From positions 9,342,326-9,406,325 of the forward strand of contig NC_039358.1 in the NCBI RefSeq assembly GCF_003573695.1: 64,000 nucleotides of DNA, given 5' to 3'. The notes beneath the pieces are model-generated. The model did not search any database and had not been told where the DNA came from. It worked only from the letters and a program-made list of their open reading frames with translations. This stretch comes from Papaver somniferum. Its lineage: Eukaryota; Streptophyta; Magnoliopsida; Ranunculales; Papaveraceae. Numbering within the stretch: the first letter of the stretch is position 1; each line of letters opens with the position of its first letter. Shown piece after piece: positions 55,019 through 64,000 of the stretch. The position numbers were made by a program, and so were the translations under genes.

Positions 55019-56607
55019 AGTGACAAAACTATTAATACATATGGAATACAACAATAAATACATAAACTTTTGTATCTCCTATTCCACGTGCCTAATATTC
55101 AACATTACTCGAAATCTTCGTCACTTCCAAGTACTCCAATGATCCCAAAGGTTGTAAGTTCAGCATCATCGTTGAAAATAAGTAGCTATAACAACGAGAA
55201 AACAAAGTTCTCGATCATTGTTATACAATGTCATAATATCATTATACATTATCAAAGTTCAATTGTATCACAACTTTGACAACAATACTATGGTGATATT
55301 ATCACTCCCCCTTAGTCAATACTCCATCTCACATGGAAACCACTCCTTCTTACATAATGATCCGAAAACCATATGTATTTGTAGTGTGAATTACATAGTA
55401 ATTCTCCCCCTTTTTGTCAATAAAATTGGCAAAGGTACAAGAACGGGATCCTAATGAAATTTCCGAAAGAGATATTTCATGACCAAAGGAAGCACATATC
55501 AACTTGTTTAGATGCAATCATAAAGCCGAAGCTAAATGCATTCATCAAAGAGTTTATAAAGATACAAGATAACCCCTATAATATTCCACAGCCGCACTCC
55601 CCACAAAGATTTGGCAATTAAGCACAAGTTCAAAAGAACTCTCCCCCATTAGATGTCATTCCCGACAGAACAACAAGAGTGACCTTAATTTCGAAATAAA
55701 AGAAGGATTTTCTTTGGACATAACAAATCACATACAAGTATGAATTTGAATCCAAAAATACTCAATTAACTTAACCAAAAGAGAACCTATGATTAATTTA
55801 ATCGGAAGTGCTCAACATAAGTGAATCTTATGGAGACTCAAAAAATACTCAATTAGATTAATCACAAGAGATCCCATAATTAATCTAATCGGAATACTCA
55901 ACGAAACTAATCACAAAAGTAATCAATTTAATTGGTCATGCTCGACATAAGAAAACTTACGGATCAACAACTAAATAACCAAACAAGATGATTAATTTAG
56001 TTGAAAATGCTCGACATAAAGTACCTCACGGAGCAACAACTAAGCTAATCATAAGAAAATAATCAACTCAGTCGATAGTGCTCAACATAAGAAAACTTAC
56101 GGAGCCTCACAATAATACATAAAAGATTATGGATCAGGGAAGATCAATACTGCGGAATACACAAGGATTCATTCTATTTTCCATCACTATTTGCACAATG
56201 ACATACAATAGAAATAATCCTTGTAAACAAAATACTTTAACCTATCTTCCATCAATAATTTACATAATAGGCTTAACTTTTGTAATTTGTCAAAAGTCCA
56301 TTCATTCTTTTATCAATATGTGAATATCGACTTACGAAAAACTTTACTTTTGACAAAGTATGGGACAATCATAGTTCACGGACGCAAACACACATATCCC
56401 ATAACACATTGCAATATATAAAACCATAAAGATTAATACTGCAAAAATCATCTTCCAAACAATTTTTTAGAATTTAAACAAATAAACCTAATAACATGAG
56501 GACGAAAACGTTGGACATAGCTATGTGTAATCGCAATAATTGCTATTCCAAACTCTAGTTATTCTTCTAAATACAAAAATAAAATAAAATTCTCATTCGA
56601 AGACTTA
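55019..56607 (-). other. Noncoding interior of the Copia element with ~70-90-bp repeats
   Basis: No gene is seen. A repeat with core TGCTC(A/G)ACATAAG...CTTACGGAGCAACAACTAA and TTAATTTAGTTG lies at 55740-56115 (separate entry). Several C-rich CTCCCCC tracts (55308, 55404, 55645) read as purine tracts on the minus strand and may be cryptic PPTs. Confidence 0.6.
55740..56115. repeat. Degenerate 70-90-bp tandem repeat, about five units
   Basis: Units share ATGCTCGACATAAGAAAACT, ACGGAGCAACAACTAA and GATTAATTTAGTTG-like words in constant order. Confidence 0.75.
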
Positions 56608-57036
56608 CTAGTCGTTGTAGATCTTTCTCAGAGCATCTATTGAGAATTCCTTATCATTATTGAAAAACCCATTGATTATGGGATCGTTCAATTCCTCCAA
56701 ATCTTCAGAAATATCTGTCAACTCACTAAGGTCTCTTTTTAGTTCACGCATGGTGTTTGTTGTTTGAGACAACATTCGTTCGTAGTGAATTAACTTTTCT
56801 AAAGACGAAACAGTTTGAGATTTTAAATTGTTTCTTTTGTTGATGAATTCTTTCACCAAGTCCCTGAAGTTATCATCAAGCTGATAAAAAGACAAGAACC
56901 AATTAGAGGAAGAACCTTCTCCACTATTTGTAGCCTTCACTTTCTTCACTTTTGAGGAAGAAATTCCTTTACACAGATACACGTTTGCTGCTTCGACTGC
57001 ATCCCTGCTTGTGGTGCTTCTGGTTACAGCAGCCAT
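56608..57036 (-). CDS. Unknown 142-residue ORF of the Copia element
   Basis: ATG at 57036 to stop at 56608. The frame is intact, a rarity in this window. The N-terminus is basic and Ser-rich (MAAVTRSTTSRDAVEA), followed by a likely coiled coil (ERMLSQTTNTMRELKRDLSE) and an acidic end (DISEDLEELNDPI). No signal peptide, zinc finger or enzyme motif. It lies between gag-like scraps and the 3' LTR, where SIRE-type elements carry an extra ORF; homology to such env-like proteins is not shown. It could be the element's own protein or a captured host exon. Confidence 0.45.
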   Translation of the reverse strand: MAAVTRSTTSRDAVEAANVYLCKGISSSKVKKVKATNSGEGSSSNWFLSFYQLDDNFRDLVKEFINKRNNLKSQTVSSLEKLIHYERMLSQTTNTMRELKRDLSELTDISEDLEELNDPIINGFFNNDKEFSIDALRKIYND

Positions 57037-57291
57037 GAAACTGTATCTTTTTAGGTAAAGAGGAGGTCTACAAACAATTTTATAAATAGACTTATGAACG
57101 TCTAAACCCTAGAAGAACAAGTCTTCTGTAGTTTAATGATCCATTATCTATATTGTTAGGAGAATATATACATAAATAAACCCTAGAAACCATAAATATT
57201 TTCTTAACAAACATAAATACAATACTTGAGCCACAAAGATGCAAAACCTCATTTTCTCAAGTTAAAGATGAGGATGTGAACGTCTCTGGTA

Positions 57292-58059
57292 TTAGATAGA
57301 GACGTTATGATCCAAACGCTCCCCTTGTTTACCACATAGTGGTTTACCAAGGTTTGTTGTATGAATAGGTTTCCTACATCTTCTGATTCTGAAAGCACTG
57401 GTTTTATGAGACCCATGTTGACTATCCAGATTCATCTTTTGCATGTTCTTTTGCAGTTTGGTGATTTTCTTATTGCTCCTTCTGAATCTCCAGCACGAGC
57501 TTCGAACACGATTTGCGTTTCCATAAAACGAATAAATCAAAGATCCTTTGTCTTGTTGATATGCCTTCTGTTTATCACAAATGTCAACCTTTGTTCCATG
57601 ATTAATAGAAACAACAGGGTTGACAATGCCAGCAGTTTTGCCTTTAAATCCTAAACCATTTGTGTTTCCAAAGGACTTCTGACCAAATAGTATTGCTGAA
57701 ATTTTGTCAGAGCTTCCAGATAATCTTTGTAGATCATCCTTAAGAGTGTTAATATCTTTTTCCTTTAGAGCAATGGTTCTGGTGAGTTCATCATTGAGAC
57801 AGTCTATCTAAAGAGTTTTCACCTGGATTAATGATTCTAGTTTCTTCAATGAAGCTTTTAATTGAAGGTTTTCTTGAAGAACCTCTCTATTCAAGAATTC
57901 AAAAATATTTGTGTCAGACTCAAATTCTGGATCGGAACTTGAGTATGAGGATGTTTCTGTTGCATGAGTTGAGGGTTCATCACATCCATCAGATGTATTC
58001 AAACCGTTGACACTTAAAGATTTTTCTTTCACAGAATCATTAGTAGTAAATGCTGACAA
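57292..58059 (-). pseudogene. gag: Copia gag C-terminal remnant
   Basis: The frame 58059-57808 (Ser/Asp-rich, then LNREVLQENLQLKASLKKLE coiled part) is followed in other frames by a DDLQRLSG-type helix. A GLGFKGKTAGIVNPV motif near 57655 is common at the gag-pol junction of SIRE-like copia elements, and is followed by the basic 57540-57292 frame. A CCHC knuckle is not recognised. Confidence 0.55.
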
Positions 58060-58095
58060 AAGATGTATATCACATCTAAGGCTCCTTTTTACAAA

Positions 58096-58446
58096 TTATT
58101 TGATCCTTTCTGTCATCAATGGTTTATCAAACCAATCACCATTTGAACAACATTCATCATCCCAAGACAAGCTAGAGGTTTCACTTGTGTCGGAAACAGC
58201 ATTGGATGCAAAGGTTTGAATAGAATTTTGATCAAGAATTTTTACCTTTCCATTTTGAAGACAAGATACAAGCTTCCATACTTCTTGTCTTTGGAATTGA
58301 GTTAACTCTTCACGCATTGCATTTTCCCATAAGAGGTCGCTAAGAGTTCCATCAATATTCTTTTTGAAAATAACAGGGGTTATAGAACATTCCCCGAGAT
58401 TGTGGTTTATTCCTGGTGAGGCGCTCATAGAGATTTTATTGTCCAT
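58096..58446 (-). pseudogene. Copia internal ORF with an RT-start-like motif
   Basis: 116 residues from ATG 58446. Residues ~38-58 (LLWENAMREELTQFQRQEVW) look like the start of copia RT (AMQEEL.QFER..VW), but no RT follows. The product continues in a Ser/Asp-rich stretch. The order, with an RT piece ahead of gag pieces, is not that of a normal copia element. Confidence 0.5.
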
Positions 58447-58498
58447 CTAGTCAGATTGCTACAAACACAGACTTTTAAGGTCTTAAACGTGTTTGCCT

Positions 58499-58510
58499 GC
58501 TCTGATACCA
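58499..58510 (-). other. Primer binding site (initiator tRNA-Met) of the Copia element
   Basis: TGGTATCAGAGC on the minus strand, two bases after the LTR end CGCTTTTTCA. Standard copia PBS. Confidence 0.92.
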
Positions 58511-58512
58511 AT

Positions 58513-58726
58513 TGAAAAAGCGGGGGTCTAACAACCACACCCAATATTTCGCTTAGCAATCTGTATGGAAAAACTCCAATATACTTTCTAGAGAATCAAC
58601 TAGACAGTCATACTCAATATATATAAAAGTACATCAAAGGATTTTATATCTCAGTCTCTCGATTTGATCTATACTCAAGCAAATAGAAATCTGCAAGTCT
58701 TTATCAAAGAGACATAACTTGGATGG
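58513..58726 (-). mobile_element. 5' LTR of the Copia element, cut after 214 bp
   Basis: Matches 52588-52800 closely (TGAAAAAGCGGGGGTCTAAC onward). It is truncated where the next Athila LTR begins (GGATGG|TGATGAG); in the intact LTR the next bases are TACCAAAG. Confidence 0.92.
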
Positions 58727-60707
58727 TGATGAGTGCCAAATATTGTATATATTTACCCCTTTTTGTTGGCATTTTAACTCATCTTTTGTGCATTAATTCT
58801 ACATTTTATCCCATATTCTGTATTTTCATTGTTTTCAAGAATAAATATTTTTATTAATTAATTTTGCATTTTTAGGTAATAAATAAAGTTCGGATGAGTC
58901 GCGGAGCGAAAAGAGCGGAAAAGCAGTGAAAAGCCGGGAGAAATCACGCAAGGAAGCCGCGAAGAATGGAGCGCACGTCCAAAAAGCTGGAAATGGGCTC
59001 AAGAAGAAGAAAGTTGTTCTTAAAGAAGAAGTGGGCTCAAGGTTTTCCAAGCCCAAACCCATATTCTATACCCAAAATCCTAAAACCCAAATCCATACCC
59101 GCTTGCGTCTTCAGCCGTCAGATCAGTTCTCAGAAGCATCCGACGATCGCTCCCTTGCTGTGCATCGAAGTTTGATATCTCCGCCTAACACTACAACACC
59201 TAACTCCATCTGGCGTCGTTGATTTTGTTGTATTATATAATCCAGCGGTCGCTACAAGCTTCACTTCATCTCACCGTCCGATTGATCTTCATCTCCCTAT
59301 CCCACGGCTCAGCGTCGCAGAACATCAAACTCGATACACTCGCCTCACACCCAAGTGCCGAACACCCTAGACCTCAAACAAACGCACCCTTCCCCTTTCT
59401 CCATCGAACCCATCTCCTCCATCACCCCCCTCTGCAGAACCACCATACTCCGTACCACCACCATGTCTGTCTCCATCATCACCACCTCACCCCAAATCAC
59501 TCCACTATTTTCTCCCCGACTCTACTCTACCTAAGCCCATCATCACCATCACGTACCATCTCTTTAGCATCACTAATTTCTCCAATTTCTCATCTCTCTG
59601 CTCACTGAAACCCTAGGTGAGAAATTGGGGATATAAGTGATGATTAAAGCATCAATTGGAGCAGGGGAGGAACGAGAAGAAGCAGGAGAAGAGTGGGTCG
59701 ACGAGATGGAGCGAGTATCTCATCAACAGTAGGTAAATCAATTTCACCAAACCCTAGTTCTACTGATTTTGGGGGAAAATTGGGGGAAAACCCTAAATGT
59801 GTATTGGGTATAAATTGGTGTTGTGTGAAGTGTGTGAAAGACACTGTATATCTCTCTGGACTAGCCAGTAGAGAATTGAGCTAAATTTTAATGAACTTCA
59901 AATTTCAGTGCTTATCAGTGAACAATTGAGTATTGCACATGTTTTTAGTTATCTGGTATGTTGCTAATTGTGTCTAATTTATATCTTATGATGAATGTAT
60001 GTTGCTACATCATGGTTAACATGAGCTAATCAGCATCAGGCCAAGGCTCAGTGAAGCCTTGTGCACTGTCATGTGACTAGAAGCTAGGATGGTTCTCCTG
60101 TTGCTGTGTTTTGATTGAGCAAATGGGAGATACCAATGCTCATAGAGCCTGTGATTGGTTGTACTGTCAAAAGACAGCCAATGCTAGGGGTAGACTAGTG
60201 AGCAATTTGGTGTTCTTCCATTTCTAGATGTATGCTTAGGAACAAACATAACCTAGAAACATGTCATTTGATTAGGACACAAGGTGGATCATAAGCCTTG
60301 GCTTACCCACCAATTCCCTTTCAGTCACTTATATTTTCAGTCCTGTGTGTTTGCAATTCAGTTATTTTCTTGCCTTTTATTTTCTTGCACTTTGTAGCTA
60401 CTGTGCACTGAAGTCAGTGCACAAACTCACCTTGCCCTTGGCTTCCAAGCCTTGGTTCTTTGCTGTTTTACCTTGTCTGTTATCTTTCCCTGCTGTGGTT
60501 CTTAACTGTTTCTTTATTGCTTTACCATGCATCTTTGGTTCATGCCATTTACCTTGTTTTGCTCACTGCCTTAGTGCATTGTCACCATTGTTAGCCTAGG
60601 AAAACTTCTTATATGCTCCTCTCCCTGTGGACAAACCCCTACTCATCATTTTATTACAAATCTTGGCCTTGTATACTTGCAAGTGTTTTGTGTGCATCTT
60701 ATCATCA
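58727..60707 (+). mobile_element. 5' LTR of Athila-2
   Basis: Starts TGATGAGTGCCAAAT and ends TTATCATCA at 60707 (1981 bp), with inverted TGATGA/TCATCA ends; the true end could be up to seven bases later. A pyrimidine-rich region with CCATCACC-type words is at 59390-59600. Short frames inside the LTR are not real genes. Confidence 0.85.
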
Positions 60708-60718
60708 CACCATGTTTT

Positions 60719-60736
60719 TGGCGTCGCTGCCGGGGA
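60719..60736 (+). other. Primer binding site of Athila-2 (tRNA-Asp-like)
   Basis: TGGCGTCGCTGCCGGGGA differs from the tRNA-Asp complement (TGGCGCCGTTGCCGGGGA) at two of 18 bases. It is a better match than the site of Athila-M. Confidence 0.9.
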
Positions 60737-61691
60737 GCTGGCTGCCATATTTTTGAAGTTTTCATAGCTGTTGTGGCCTTGTTGTGCTTGCCTAGTTGTG
60801 TGTGTTCATTGCTATCTTGTTCACTTGCTAACTGCTACTGGAGCTGTGCATTATTTGTTGTTGCTGCCAAGTCTGCTGCAAAGCCTGCTGCTGCTGTTGC
60901 CTTCTCTGCTGAGCTGTTGCTGTTGCTGCTGCTGGTGCTGCTGCCAAGCCAAAGCCAAAGCCTGCTTTCTCTGTTGCTGCTGCTGTTGGTGCTGCCAAGC
61001 TGCTGCTGCTGCTGTTGCTGCTGCCAAGCTGCTGCTGCTGCTGTTGTTGCTGCCAAGCCTGCTGCCAAGCCAACTGGGCTGCCAACTGAAGCTGTCAACT
61101 GGGCTGCCTATCTTTGCTCTGGGCTTGTGCAGTTCTGCTGGCTTGCACTCTGCTCTGCTTCGCTGCTGCTGCTGGGCTTGGACGTGAGCTGCTTAGGACG
61201 ATCCTAAAGCCCAACTGGGCTGTGCAACTAAAAGGGGACTAAAAGCCTATTTTTGGGCTTCCCTCCAAAAAACAAGTAAGCCTAACCCATGAGTTAACCC
61301 ACTTGGGCCTCATTTAAATTCAAATTTGGGCTTGTAATAATTAATTTAATTATTTATTTGGGATTGTAATAATTTTTATTTTCTTTTTCTTTTTTTTTAT
61401 ATTTGGGACTGTAATTATTTTTTTTTGTTTTTTTTTATTTTTCTTTTATTTTTCTTTTTTCTTTTATGGGCTTGTTTTATTATTATTGTTTTTTTTTCTT
61501 TTATGAGTTGTGATAATTTATGCTAGGTTTAGTTCAAAATTTTTTTCCAAAGCCCAAATTTTTAAACCAAAAACAAAACCCCTTCTTTAAACCAAAACCC
61601 ATTCAAAACCAAATCTTCATAACCCTTGTGGGCCAAATTGTTTCCGATTGCTCTGTCTGACCAACATGTTAGTTAAGGTACCTACTAGGAC
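60737..61691 (+). other. Leader of Athila-2 with GCTGCTGCT-rich tract and T-rich run
   Basis: 60860-61070 is dense in GCTGCT and GCTGCCAAGC, producing open Leu/Cys or Gln/Ala/Ser frames on both strands that are artefacts. 61370-61500 is T-rich. No other feature is seen. Confidence 0.8.
60860..61070. repeat. GCTGCT / GCTGCCAAGC tandem repeat
   Basis: Trinucleotide GCT runs broken by repeated TGCTGCCAAGC words (about six). Confidence 0.85.
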
Positions 61692-62515
61692 ATGATTGTG
61701 ACCTACAGAGACCAGACAAACAGACTTGTTAGAATTAACCCAGACGAACCTATCGAAATTCTAAGTTCTGAGGGAGACAGTCCAGATCAACCAGAAACAA
61801 TGGGAGAACCCCGTACCCTCAAGGATTATATGTACCCAACTAGAGCCAGTCAACCTTCTTGTATTTGCTGCCCGAGGCTAATGGCCATTATGAGCTGAAA
61901 TCAAGCACAATACAGATGCTTCCTATTTTTAGAGGTGTTGAGAATGAAAACCCGTACCACCACGTGAGAGAATTCGAGGAAATTTGTGGAACTCTGCGTT
62001 TCACTCAAATGACCGACGAAACCCTGAAGTTAAGGCTTTTTCCTTTCTCCCTGAAAGATAAGGCAAAGGCCTGGCTCTATGCTTTACAGCCTCAATCCAT
62101 CATGACATGGGATGACCTCATAAAGGAGTTTTTCAAAAAGTTTTTCCCGAACCACAAGACTGCGACAATTCGTCAAAGTCTGAATAGCTTTGTGCAATTA
62201 GAAGGTGAGACCTTAGCTAGATACCTGGAGAGATTCAATGAATTATTGCTCCAATGTCCCCATCATGGTTTTGAAAAATGGAGACTTGTGCAAATTTTGT
62301 ATGAAGGTCTAGATGTGTCCACCCGAACAACGGTTGAGTCGATGTGTAATGGTCTATTCGTAGATAAAACTGCTGACGCGTCTTGGGACTTCTTGATTGA
62401 AGTAGCTGAAAAGACGCAACAGTGGGAATCCATCCGTGAAACCAGAAAGACTACATCCGAAGCAAAGGCTTTTAGGATTGAAGCGGATTTTGAAGAGCAA
62501 ACATGGCATCAATAG
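61692..62515 (+). pseudogene. gag: Gag N-terminal and capsid part of Athila-2
   Basis: The first ATG at 61692 opens MIVTYRDQTNRLVRINPDEP and RTLKDYMYPTRASQPS, then shifts frame near 61865. The second frame (to 62515) holds the capsid domain: PIFRGVENENPYHHVREFEE, LRLFPFSLKDKAKAWL, FFKKFFPNHKTATIRQ and LLQCPHHGFEKWRLVQ. This is the same domain as 16111-17064. A second frame change near 62505 leads to the C-terminal part. Each break is explained by a one-base indel. Confidence 0.9.
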
Positions 62516-63305
62516 TTAGGAGATTAGAAGAGTTAGAACTACATAAAAATTCAAAACCTTCCACCACTACTCTCCGAGAACATGTCGCTTCGTCTGTTTG
62601 TGCTGCTTGTAACGACCCCAACCATCAATTCCAAAATTGTCCAGATTTGCTTGCAGTCCAGGAGTCTAGGCTTGAACAGGCACATGCCATGTTTCAAAAA
62701 CCAGAGCATAACCCTTATTCACAGACCTACAATCCAGGATGGAGAAACCACCCTAACTTTTCATGGTCAAAAGGACCCACTCAAGGAGGACCATCTCAAC
62801 CCAATCAGAGCTATCAAAACAATCAGGGATATCAGAACAATCAAGGTTATCAACACCCGAGAAACCCTCAACAACAATCAAACTCTCAACAACAATCATA
62901 TCCTCAACACAATACCGACAAGAGATTATCCACCTAGAGGAAATGTTCCAGAGTTTGATGCAAAGTCAGAAAAATCTAGATCAAAAGATGGATCAAATAT
63001 GTGAGAGAGAAAAGGGTAAACTTCCGAGCCAACCCCAACAAAATCCAAAGAGGATATTTCAAACAGGCACAACATCCTGCACTGAAACCTCACCTGATCA
63101 AATCCATGCCATTACCACCCTCCGAAGTGGTAAAGTCATCGAGAACAACGTGGGCGAACCTAATGAATCTGATACAAATTCCACGCTGTCTCCACAACCC
63201 CAGAAAACCAAAGAATCTGAGCAAGTTGGAAAATCTGACAATTCTACTGCTGTGAATGTCCCTTTGCCAACTCATCTTCCTGTTGCCCATTTCCTCAAAG
63301 ATTGA
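62503..63305 (+). pseudogene. gag: Gag C-terminal part of Athila-2 with CCHC zinc knuckle
   Basis: 62503-62937 encodes a CCHC knuckle CAACNDPNHQFQNC (C-x2-C-x4-H-x4-C), then YNPGWRNHPNFSWSKG and a Gln/Asn/Tyr-rich repeat (NNQGYQNNQGYQ). After a frame change near 62930 the frame to 63305 continues with LEEMFQSLMQSQ, HAITTLRSGKVIE and a Ser/Pro-rich linker. The RNA-binding knuckle is absent from the matching region of Athila-M. Confidence 0.88.
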
Positions 63306-64000
63306 TCTATCAACAGAAAAGTACCCATTACAATGAGATGTTAGATCTGTTCAAGAGAGTCAACATCAACATTCCTTTTCTTGAAGCAATCAAGCAAATC
63401 CCTGCTTATGCCAAATTCCTCAAAGACTTGTGTACTCAAAAGCGCAAGCTCAATGTGCAAAAACGTGCTTTCTTAGCTGAGCAGGTGAGTTCCATCATTC
63501 TGAACAAAACTCCACCCAAGTTTAGGGATCCAGGATGTCCAACAATTTCTTGCACTATAGGAGAACACACGGTCAATAAAGCGTTATTAGACCTAGGTGC
63601 AAGTGTTAACCTACTGCCATATTCTGTTTATGAGCAGTTAGGTCTTGGGGAGTTGAAACCAACATCTCATCACTCTACAACTGGCAGACCGATCTGTCAA
63701 GATTCCTCGTGGAGTGGTCGAAGATGTTTTGATCAAGGTTGACAAATTCTATTTTCCCGTAGACTTCATTGTCTTAGACACTCAACCTGTACAAAACCCA
63801 GACTGTCACATTCCTGTCATCTTAGGACGTCCTTTCTTGGCTACGTCCAACGCGATCATCAACTGTCGGAATGGAGTGTTAAAACTGTCTTTTGGTAACA
63901 TGACGGTAGAATTGAATGTGTTCGATATTAGTCAACAACCTGTGAATCTTGATGATGATGATGTGCATGAAGTTAATATGATTGAAGGATTAATGCAAGA
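63302..64000 (+). pseudogene. pol: Protease region of Athila-2 (runs off window)
   Basis: MLDLFKRVNINIPFLEAIKQ, AYAKFLKDLCTQKRKLN and the protease active site LLDLGASVNLLPYSVY appear in one frame to 63742. After a frame change near 63660 the sequence continues with a DVLIKVD stretch and HIPVILGRPFLATSNAIINC up to the end of the window. DLGAS is the Athila form of the aspartic protease site. Confidence 0.9.

Larger units (their letters stand above)
52588..58726 (-). mobile_element. Long-LTR Copia element, apparently non-autonomous (right LTR cut)
   Basis: In coding order (minus strand): 5' LTR fragment 58726-58513, PBS, about 3.5 kb interior, PPT, full 3' LTR 54997-52588 (2410 bp). 52588-52800 and 58513-58726 are direct repeats. 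The interior has gag-like and RT-like scraps and one unknown ORF, but no integrase, RT palm or RNase H. The rest of the 5' LTR should lie beyond the Athila element at 58727. Confidence 0.88.
58727..64000 (+). mobile_element. Athila-2: Ty3/gypsy, Athila-clade element (3' part beyond window)
   Basis: LTR, PBS, leader, gag and protease in order on the plus strand. It is inserted in the Copia 5' LTR at 58726/58727. RT, integrase and 3' LTR would lie to the right of the window. Gag and protease are related to, but clearly different from, Athila-M. Confidence 0.93.

Noticed and set aside
59219..59608. 129-codon His/Ser-rich frame
   Set aside because: It lies inside the Athila-2 LTR in a CCATCACC-type pyrimidine-rich tract, with no domain, so it is a chance frame.
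60677..61207. Long Leu/Cys/Ala-rich frames and minus-strand poly-Gln frames
   Set aside because: They arise from the GCTGCT tract in the leader of Athila-2, straddle the PBS and have no motif.

Overview
The window is nuclear DNA from a flowering plant, built almost wholly of nested and decayed transposable elements. The organism call rests on the Athila-clade Ty3/gypsy elements, initiator-Met-primed Ty1/copia elements, an RNase H-bearing L1-type LINE, a CACTA element and plant-type MITEs. There is no intact housekeeping gene, rRNA, tRNA or CRISPR array. The Copia LTR sequence resembles what I remember from poppy (Papaver), but that is recollection only and of low confidence.

Layout. (1) 1-19362: an Athila-like element on the minus strand (called Athila-M: LTR 18180-19362, PBS, gag, protease, RT, RNase H, integrase, PPT). 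Its 3' LTR is cut by a second, plus-strand Athila-like element (Athila-P), of which only an acidic, membrane-tailed 3' ORF, a 3' noncoding region and a 1.45 kb LTR remain. A 7.2 kb stretch across both elements is tandemly duplicated (1-6242 and 6243-13460). (2) 19363-21227: the 3' part of a Copia LTR, itself cut by Athila-M, sitting in a Copia RNase H gene with its own short LTR. (3) 21228-27404: AT-rich intergenic DNA. It holds the best non-transposon candidate, a small secreted Cys-rich peptide gene (22700-23300), and a clean solo LTR with a 5-bp target duplication (26114-26693). (4) 27405-40975: a minus-strand L1-type LINE split in its RT domain by a 6.7 kb composite insertion. That insertion carries a 147-bp higher-order minisatellite and a 3.9 kb CACTA-type transposon. 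(5) 40976-50218: a MITE, a 1.2 kb tandem repeat (2.7 copies) and a large 24/26-bp minisatellite field with a 100-bp higher-order core. (6) 50219-58726: Copia LTR fragments and a long-LTR, apparently non-autonomous Copia element (LTR 2.4 kb, PBS, PPT, scrambled interior) inserted into an older Copia integrase gene. (7) 58727-64000: a second full-type Athila element (LTR, PBS, gag with zinc knuckle, protease) that cuts the previous Copia 5' LTR and runs off the window.

The coding regions therefore work, or once worked, as retrotransposon gag-pol cassettes. Most reading frames are broken by one- or two-base indels, and the duplicate copies carry different breaks. This could be natural decay or unpolished long-read sequence, and it matters for any reading of these genes as pseudogenes.
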